Made by a program: the position numbers and the translations under genes. 64,000 bases of DNA from Pelodera strongyloides (Eukaryota > Nematoda > Chromadorea > Rhabditida > Rhabditidae), in assembly GCA_036852015.1 (NCBI GenBank), contig JAANDG010000316.1:103949-167948 (forward strand), given 5' to 3'. Below, one piece after another: positions 56,201-64,000 of this stretch. Below the pieces are notes generated by a model, which was not told the origin of the DNA, did not search any database, and was given only the letters and a program-made list of their open reading frames with translations. Numbering within the stretch: position 1 is the stretch's first letter; every line of letters starts with the position of its first letter.

Positions 56201-57060
56201 CTTTAATATTATTTTTGGTAATACGCGATGGTGTTAATTTGTTTATCTGCAATACTACCGTCAAGTTTATAATGAAATTTACCTGTAACAATGTTCTAAT
56301 GCAGTTTACGGGAGTGAATTTGCCGGCTAATTTCGAGTGATGCAACGAAAGGAATAGAGTGCTTGGATAAACGGCATTGGTGTAGGTAGAGTTCCTGTGT
56401 TTTCGGTGACACAAGGCCAAAAGTATTGCTTGTCCATATTGTGCACAACGGGGTGTGCGGCGGCACCGGTTCGCCCTATCTGCGCCAGCTTCTCGCGAAA
56501 AGGTGCTACGTGCGGTCGTTTATATTTATTGTTATTGAGCATTCTTGGTCTTCGTTTCTCCTTGCTTTGTTTGCCTTCCGGTAACGATATGAGTTGTTAT
56601 TTTACCAACCACATTCAGTTATTTTCTTTTTCGTATTTCTGCATTTAGATGAAAAATCCGTTCATAAATTGGAACTCAAATTCAGCTGTTTCTTACGTTC
56701 CACATGAATTTTTCTCTCCGTTCCAATCCGGTTTTCCATTTACACACACAGGTTTAGATTGGGAACGTGCTTTGTGTTCGAAATTTAGGCGAGAAACTAG
56801 TTCAGTGACAAACATATATTATTTAATAGTGTTTCTAAGTGCACTTTAGCGTGCAAGAAAGTGGGTAAAGTTGTCTAAACCAGTGTTCTCATTCAAAACA
56901 TTAGCCCATTAATTAAGCTGTTTTGAAACGATAGGAACATTATTTTGACATTCAAGGAAGACATAGGAAAGCAATCCCCGGGGTTTCCACTGTATAGGAA
57001 ATGTCCAGATGATATGCGCACTTTATAGTGGTGTCTATAGTTTAGTAAGGTAGTTATTTC
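53293..57060. other. Long region without a supported gene
   Basis: I read both strands and find no family match. Open frames such as the minus-strand 53888-54415 lack splice or homology support; that one contains a duplicated 50-bp segment (ggttaggtttcaccaa(t/a)tcattactaacg at 54204 and 54245). A GC-richer patch at 55400-55680 has repeated gtgcgc words like those in 18240-18500. A poly(A)-signal-like aataaa near 55866 is not attached to any gene model. Confidence 0.45.
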
Positions 57061-59080
57061 AATTACTGCTGCCACCACTCATTCTCCAACAAATGTAGAA
57101 TTTATATTTTTATTATATCCAATGGTATCTGAAGAAAATGCAATTCCCATTTCCATTCGTCTTTCCAAATAATAAAACGAGCATTAGTTTTGTGAAAAAT
57201 GAAACTCAAGAAACTAATGGGGTTTCCAAGTACCCCAAAATTCGGTGTGATTCTGTCAATACTACCGTATTTCTGCACGAACCCTGCATATATGGAAATT
57301 AAAAAATATATATTTTCATGTACACAGGAAAGTGAAAACCCCGATTTCGCCCCGATTATTTTTCAAAAAACCACTCATTCTCCAACAAATGCAGAATTTA
57401 TATTTTTATTATATCCAATGGTATCTGAAGAAAATGCAATTCCCATTTCCATTAGTCTTTCCAAATAATAAAACGAGCATTAGTTTTGTGAAAAATGAAA
57501 TTCAAGAAACTAATGGGGTTTCCAAAGTACCCAAAAAATTCGCTGTGATTCTGTCAATACTACCGTATTTCGGCACGAACCCTGCATTGGAAATTAAAAA
57601 AATATTTTCATGTACACAGGAAGTGAAAACACCGATTTCGCCCTGATTATTTTTCAAAAAACCCCGATTTCGTCCCGATTCTTTCGAAAAACCCCGATTC
57701 TTTCAAAAAACCCCGATTTCGCCCCGATTAAGTCCCTCAAATAATCGTGGCGTGATCGGGGCGAAACGGGGTTCTGTTAACTCTTCTCCGCCGAAACACG
57801 TTTTCATTGAACTCTTTTAATGTATTACCACCGTCGAAGGGCTCTTCTCTGACTGGAGGAATCGGCCTTCGGCCGATTGTTACCCTGTTTAAAGAAAAAA
57901 TGAATTTCCACAAAGCTAAAGGACAACTTTCTATTCCTTCTATTGTTCTAATTGTAAGTTATGAGACTCCCTCGAATGTATCTGTTAGATCCTTTCTCAC
58001 TCGTTTCTCATAACTTATGTTTTGCACTTGTCTGCCGTTGCTACTATCAGGTATAACGCGTTTATTTGGTCGTTTACCCATTTCCATTAGTCTTTCCAAA
58101 TAATAAAACGAGCATTAGTTTTGTGAAAAATGAAATTCAAGAAACTAATGGGGTTTCCAAAGTACCCAAAAAATTCGCTGTGATTCTGTCAATACTACCG
58201 TATTTCTGCTTCACAACCGGCCATTTGGTTTAAAAAATATTTTTCATTTACACAGAGTGAACACCGTTCGCCTGATTATTTTGCAAAAAACCCCGATTCT
58301 TTCAAAAACCCCGAAGACCCCGTTCTTTCGAAAAACCCCGACCGCCCGATTTCGCCCATTAAGTCCCCAATACTGCGTGATCGGGGCGAAAACGGTGTTC
58401 TTGATTAACCATCTTCTCCGCCGAAAAACAACGTGGGCATGAACTGTTCATGTGATTACCAGCCGTTCGAAGGGTCTTCCTTACGTAGGAAAGCTCTTCG
58501 GCCGCGTACCCTTGAAGAAAAATGAATTTCCACAAGCTAAGACCCTTTATTCTCTATTTTCTAATTTAAGTTAGAGACTCCCCGAAGTATCGTTAGATCC
58601 TTTCTCACTCGTTTCTCATAACTTATGTTTTGCACTTGTCTTCCGTTGCTACTATCAGGTATAACGCGTTTATTTGGTCGTTTACCCATTTCCATTAGTC
58701 TTTCCAAATAATAAAACGAGCATTAGTTTTGTGAAAAATGAAATTCAAGAAACTAATGGGGTTTCCAAAGTACCCAAAAAATTCGCTGTGATTCTGTCAA
58801 TACTACCGTATTTCTGCACGAACCCTGCATTGGAAATTAAAAAAATATTTTCATGTACACAGGAAGTGAAAACACCGATTTCGCCCTGATTATTTTTCAA
58901 AAAACCCCGATTTCGTCCCGATTCTTTCGAAAAACCCCGATTCTTTCAAAAAACCCCGATTTCGCCCCGATTAAGTCCCTCAAATAATCGTGGCGTGATC
59001 GGGGCGAAAACGGGGTTCTTGATTAACCATCTTCTCCGCCGAAAAACAACGTGTTTCATTGAACTGTTTTATGTGATTAC
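57060..59080. repeat. Mosaic direct repeats, about 0.4-kb unit
   Basis: The segment cccatttccattagtctttccaaataataaaacgagcatt and onward to caatactaccgtatttc occurs four times (about 57147, 57444, 58078 and 58687). It alternates with an AAACCCCGATTTCG-type block (57640-57780, 58270-58400, 58870-59020) and with short Helitron-like 3' ends (about 57834, 58459). The copies are in the same orientation and differ by small deletions. Confidence 0.75.
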
Positions 59081-59406
59081 CAGCCGTTCGAAGGGCTCTT
59101 CTCTGACTGGAAAAATCGGCCTTCGGCCGATTGTTACCCTGTTTAAAGAAAAAATGAATTTCCACAAAGCTAAAGGACAACTTTCTATTCCTTCTATTGT
59201 TCTAATTGTAAGCCTCTCTCTCTACCTGTGTCTCATTTTCATTCTTTCTCACTCTCTCGCTCTCTCCTTCCTTCTGGTACACTTTCCTTCGTTCCGCTCT
59301 TCTCTCCGTCTCTTTCGCTCTCGTTCATATTCCTCTTCTGTATGACTCCCTTCTCTCTCTCTCTCTCTCTTCTTTCTCTCTCTCTCTCTCTTCTTTCTCT
59401 CTCTCT

Positions 59407-59437
<31 letters not shown>

Positions 59438-59635
59438 TCTTTCTCTCTTCTCTGTGAAACTTGTGTCCCTGACATTCACACGTCTACAAAGTCATTTATG
59501 ATTGTGGAAACGTATAATATGAATCTGGATCTCCATTCGACTACTGGTACAGGTACTATGCAAATTTTGCCATTGAAGGTGTTCTTATGTGGAGCAAATG
59601 ACTTCCCGCAGAATAAGCTAGCATAGCTCAAGTAA
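59081..59635 (-). mobile_element. Truncated Helitron of the tRNA-module subfamily
   Basis: The 3' end matches H1 and H2 (ccagccgttcgaagggctct, then the ggccttcggcc hairpin). An insertion of CT-rich sequence lies at 59210-59455. The body resumes with cacgtctacaaagtcattta and runs to gctagcatagctcaa, the first half of the tRNA-like A box, where it breaks off. The expected rest (tRNA-like 3' half and TTATATAATAAGA end) is absent. Confidence 0.65.
59210..59455. repeat. CT-rich low-complexity tract
   Basis: Runs of ctctctctc interspersed with ttctttc. It is embedded in the truncated Helitron. The Glu/Arg frame on the opposite strand is not a gene. Confidence 0.9.
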
Positions 59636-61279
59636 ATGTAGGCACACCTTCCATACACTACGACCTAATAACCAATTACGAATGGTGTTAGTTTTCGTAA
59701 ACTGTACATATTTGTACTTCATGACTACCGTATATATTTGGTCTCAAAAAGACATGTCGATCATCGATTTTCGAATTGTTTCGAATCACATGCGTGTTTT
59801 TGTTGATTGCTCGGATTTTTGAGTGTGAGAGTGTGTGTTGGGGCTTCGGCCAGTAGTGGAGGGGTTTCACCCCATTAGTTATTTGTTTTGTATTATTAGT
59901 TTGTTCTAGAATGTAACATTTCTAATTGTTAGTTACTTTTTGTATTCTAGTTAGCGTAGCCGTAACAATTTAACCGTTGTATGAGTTTCTTTCTTAGAAT
60001 TGTAAATGTAGCAAGTTCCTTTGATTTTGTTTACTACTTTAGAATGAGTTTATTATTTTCGGTTATGTAACTCATTTACTGATACTCACACACCTTGATA
60101 CTCATTTATATTTGTTTTAAGCGTTGTTTTTTAGTAGTAAAATTCTTGATTTTCTCAAGACTAAGTTTATTGCAACTCCACCAGTCGTTAATCGATTTTC
60201 TATCTATACTACTTCTGGTCCTCATGTGAATGGTTATCAGAACGTCGTCTTGAACGGAATCGTCTTGTGAAACAATTTATTTTCTTCAGGTCATTCCTCA
60301 CTTAGTTAGCAAGGTCGCTGGGATTGATATATCCGCGGCTTGTTAAGGTGAGATAATCAAGACTTTAGATTGTTCAATGCTGGGGAGTCCCTCACCGGCC
60401 AGGGGACTTGCCCAACTGGGGGCCGAACCGTTTCGTATCTGTCGTGGCGAATGCTGCTATCAGAGACGACACTGGAAATCAAATACTTTTGTTCTAGTGA
60501 TAGAATTCAGGACCGAATTTCTATTTTTGCTAATTGTGCCTTGTGATTATTTGTGTTGATGTATTGTGCGGTGCGGTGAGGTGAGGTGGTCGGACGACCC
60601 CAATACCCATTAACCGCTTTGCTCTCTGTGTGTCATTTTGCTCAATGGTTTTGTGGTGAGGTGGTCCGACGACCCCAAGATCCTTACTTACCTTGAGTTC
60701 TATCGAGCTGTAGCTCACTCTGTCATTTGAACCCCTGCAAGCTGGTGAGGTGTCATGCAAGGCCCTACATCAGTGGTTCATTCTGACACCCAGGCTTAGT
60801 AGAAATAGTTTTGCTTTTTTGTAAGCAACAGTTTCTACTAAACCTACTGCCGTTTGGGCGTAAACCAAACTGGTGTTCAACTGCTGAACCCAGTGAAGGC
60901 TTACCCCTGAACAGGTTAATAATGGCTATGGTACGAGAGTTCTCTCCGTTTCTGTAACTTCTGTTTAACCGTTCATATGGCAGAGAGTGCTACACTTGAT
61001 CTTGGTGTCATGGTTACCCAAGGTTGAGTCGCTGGCTGTATCACAGTTTTACTGGTGGATACTCCAGCCTGCTCACCCTTTACGAGATACTCAGTTAATG
61101 TTCTACGCGGAGTTATTATGCTTGTGGCGTTAACAGAAACTGATACCTTGTATGTGTTAGCTATGAAGGCATTAGAACTCTATATGATTGAGTAAAATTA
61201 TCACATATGACGAGGTCATTTGTGCTCACGGTTTCAAATGTCGGATCATTCTTGAAATGAGGAACATACACCTGCCGAT
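59636..61279 (+). other. Probable 5' LTR and leader of the gypsy-type element
   Basis: Homology to the Helitron stops at 59635 and the next sequence starts TGTAGGCAC, a TG start as LTRs have. I cannot define the LTR end or a primer-binding site, because the partner LTR lies outside the window. A 70-bp duplicated motif (gtggtcggacgaccccaa / gtggtccgacgaccccaag at 60586 and 60660) lies in it. Confidence 0.35.
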
Positions 61280-64000
61280 ATGGATGTTGAGAAACTGGAA
61301 GAACAAAACCCGATGAAGACTGATGAGAGAGAAAGAGAGATGAACGGAAGATTCTTAAAACTCCGTGCTCGTTCTTCGAATTCAGAATAGAGACTGAGTT
61401 ATGATGGAAGCGAAGATAATTTTGAAGCCGCCAAGTTCGAGGGCAACGCTGACGTTGGTTCAGCAGAGATAGTCGGAGCCCCTGTACATGCCGTCGTCGA
61501 GGCGAAACAGTCTGAAAGGTTCACATCTGTTCGTACCAGAGGGAATGCAGTACCGTTGAATAGTAATCGTTCTGAACCGTCGAGGAATTTCACTTCGAAT
61601 CCTCATATTATTTGTCATCGTTGTAATAAGAAGGGTCATGTCCCAGCAAAGTGTCCTCAGCTGAGACATGAAGAAATGGTGGTGAAAGCACCAGTTGTAA
61701 AAACAAGTGGGTGGTTGCCTGCTTCTGCTCTGAAGGAAGAGGATTCTAACCAGGCGGCGTCGAGTTCCTTCAGTAGCGCTAAATTTGTCCTGGAAATGAA
61801 ATCTGGCGCGGTGCCAGTTCATCAGCAGTCGTCCGAAGGGTCGAATCGTAAGGCTGATGAGGTGTGCAGATTGCAGATGGCCACGAAAGGTCAGGCTGGC
61901 TTGTGCATCGGAAAGAGTCGCAACCTGGATAAGGTGCCTGCTCGTTTCCAATCGGGGTGGACTCTTGAAGAAAGGGACCCGAGGTTTACTCTTGAAGAGA
62001 GGGACCTGAAGACCGGTGAGGATGTAGCGTGGCATCGTGAAGCCGGAAAACTTGCCCACGGTGAGTTGTGCACGACTCATCGCACGCTGCTGGGAAGTTA
62101 TTGTTTTTGTTCTTGTGTAGAATCAGCACCCGACGGACTGATTCTGGAGGAAATGCGATCAATTGTATTGCCCACGACGGACAATGCGTACATCTCGGAT
62201 CAACTGCTACTTCGTGGTACACTAGCATTCGTGAACACTGATATTGTCATCGACACTGGTGCCGCGATTTCAGTTGTCTCATCGGGATTTCTGCGAAAAG
62301 CGCACAGTGATGAAAGTGTTACAAAGAGAATGCAGAAGGAAGAAGTGAACTACTCTGAAGGGACGCCTGAAGAGTTTGGTGTATACGACGCGTCACGTAA
62401 CCTTCTAAAGCTGATTGCCCGTTGTCATCTCCCTGTACAGTTGGATGGAGGTGAATTGGTGCGCATCGGATTTCATGTCGTAAGACGTGACGAACCAACA
62501 GTGTTGGTTGGAATGAACGCGATCAAGAAAATTGGTCTGCGGTTTTTTTAAATTGCCCGGACGATGGAGCCGGGCTATCTGTCGATCAAACGGCATATGT
62601 ACCAACCACCTGGTACAATGAAAGTGATTCCAGTGAAGGGAGAAAGAAAGAACGCCGTTTATCTCCTGGAACCACAGAAATGGTTGTCTACTTCGGTGTT
62701 GGTTGAGACGGATTCGGAGGGAAGAGGACATGTTTTGATTGATAACGTCAGCTCGGACATTGATGTCGTACTTCGTATTCATAAAGGAGAAACGTTGTCT
62801 TCTTCGGAATATTCGGAAACCCTTGAATGGGATGATCTGGAAAAGGTCCTACCGGAATCTGTGTTCGACAAGACGTGCGAGGAAATGTTGGAACTCGATG
62901 GAAAGCAGCAGTATGATAGTGTTGACCGTTACTCGCAGATTATTCAAGAGTTGTCAGCGAACGGTATGGAGAGTCGGGAAGAACTGGTTGAACTTGTGAA
63001 GCAGTTTGAAGATGTCTTTGCTCTAAATGACAGTGAGTTGGGTAGAGCGAAAGGGTTTTACCATGTAGTTGATACGGGTGATGCACCACCGGTCAGACAT
63101 CGTGCTCGCCCAGTACCATTGCCGATGATTGATCAAGTGAAAGCTCTTCTTCAACGAATGAAGCGAGAGGGTATTGTTACGAAAAGCAAGAGCCCTTGGG
63201 CTTCACCGACTGTTTTGGTCAAGAAGAAAGACGGAACCATCAGATTGTGTGTTGATTATCGCAAGTTGAACGAAGTGATGAAACACGATGCTCATCCGCT
63301 GCCGAATTTGGATTTGACGATTCAAAGTCTTCACGGAAATTAGATCTTCAGCACATTCGATCTAGTTTCGGGCTTTTGGCAAGTTCCGATGGAACAGCAA
63401 AGCCGATCGAAAACTGCATTTGTCATCCTGAATGAGTTGCTCGAATTTACCGTGATGCCGTATGGATTGGCGAACGCGCCTGCATCTTTTCAACGTCTGA
63501 TGCAATTAGTTCTGGCCGATATCCTTGGTGATAAGATTTTTGTGTACATCGATGATGTTGTGGTTGCTTCCTCTACATGGGAAGAGCATGTTCGACTCTT
63601 GGAGCTTCTGTTCAGTCGTTTGAGAAAGTTCGGTCTGCGTTTGAAGGCTTCGAAATGTCATATTGGAAAGAAAGAAGTTCACTTCCTCGGGCATATTGTA
63701 TGTGAAGAGAGTGTTCGAGTGGATGAAGACAAGATACAGAAGATTCGAGACTGTCCACGACCTTCGTCGATCAGTGAACTGCGTACGTTTCTGGGAATGG
63801 CATCGTACTATCGGAAGTTTGTCAGCGGTTTCTCTAAAATTGCGGGACCCTTGTATAATCTCACAAGTCCGACGACGAAGTGGGAATGGGGAGAAGGACA
63901 GGAAAGAGCGTTTACGATTCTGAAGTCGGCTTTATCTTCGACTCCTATTCTGGCTCAACCAGATGTTGAAGCTGCGCGTTCTGGAAAACGTTCGTTCGTG
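61280..64000 (+). pseudogene. Ty3/gypsy-type retrotransposon gag-pol, decayed, runs off the window
   Basis: One reading frame from the ATG at 61280 to the window end carries retroelement domains in order. A nucleocapsid zinc knuckle of the CX2CX4HX4C type is at 61613-61654. An aspartic protease with a DTG active site is at 62252-62260. A reverse transcriptase begins at about 63060 with its catalytic YIDD at 63545-63556, followed by the connection region. The frame is broken by in-frame stops at 61388-61390 (TAG), 62549-62551 (TAA) and 63341-63343 (TAG), with no frameshift. The gag part before the knuckle is short (about 110 codons), suggesting an internal deletion. RNase H and integrase would lie beyond 64000. 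The order protease-RT is that of gypsy and not copia elements. It is a defective copy, as far as seen. Confidence 0.85.

Noticed and set aside
59239..59479. Glu/Arg-rich minus-strand frames (also at 47908-48180)
   Set aside because: Translation of CT microsatellites.
60377..60560. Primer-binding site of the gypsy element (tgggggccgaacc)
   Set aside because: It begins TGG, but the spacing of its T-loop-like part to the CCA complement is too short for a real tRNA 3' end, and the LTR boundary is unknown.
61460..62080. 206-codon minus-strand open frame
   Set aside because: Antisense shadow of the retrotransposon gag-protease frame.

Overview
The window is nuclear DNA of a nematode, most likely a rhabditid such as Caenorhabditis. 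Genes are split into many short exons with TTTTCAG- or TTTTAG-type 3' splice sites. There are also candidate spliced-leader acceptors directly before start codons, a nose-resistant-to-fluoxetine (NRF-6) family gene and an alpha-type nicotinic receptor gene. No prokaryotic operon structure, CRISPR array or rRNA is visible. All gene models below were spliced by eye from homology and reading phase.

Layout. 1-3.5 kb is gene-free and holds long inverted repeats. 3.6-10.8 kb (+) is MED17, a Mediator head subunit, lacking only its first coding exon. 11.6-14.7 kb (+) is a TMEM186 homologue (mitochondrial complex I assembly); its ATG follows a splice acceptor directly, so the two genes may be an operon. 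14.8-15.5 kb (-) is a weak unknown gene. 18.1-27.6 kb (+) is an NRF-6-like membrane acyltransferase. 27.9-30.1 kb is a TACCCC/GGGGTA simple-repeat field with runs of up to 22 G. 30.8-35.7 kb (+) is a cys-loop acetylcholine receptor alpha subunit. 36.4-47.3 kb (-) is an 18-exon serine palmitoyltransferase SPTLC2-type gene. 48.1-48.6 kb (-) is a 100-residue acidic protein of unknown function. 50.2-53.3 kb is a tandem array of a 0.4-kb unit. 53.3-57 kb has no recognisable gene. 57-59.6 kb is a mosaic of repeats. 59.6-64 kb (+) is a decayed Ty3/gypsy-type retrotransposon running off the window.

The genes have no shared pathway beyond the possible MED17/TMEM186 pair. The most unusual content is the mobile DNA in introns. 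Non-autonomous Helitrons are recognised by 5' TC(TTTC)TTATTATATAA termini, a 3' hairpin followed by CTGG, and insertion between A and T. One subfamily carries a tRNA-like module with A and B boxes. Two Helitrons abut head to tail with no base between them, two end 7-9 bp upstream of an exon, and the gypsy element appears to begin inside the tRNA-like module of another copy. Separate tRNA-like modules occur in a TTAA palindrome, in a receptor intron and in a SINE-like block. Many TTAA-bounded palindromic elements (MITEs) fill the remaining introns.
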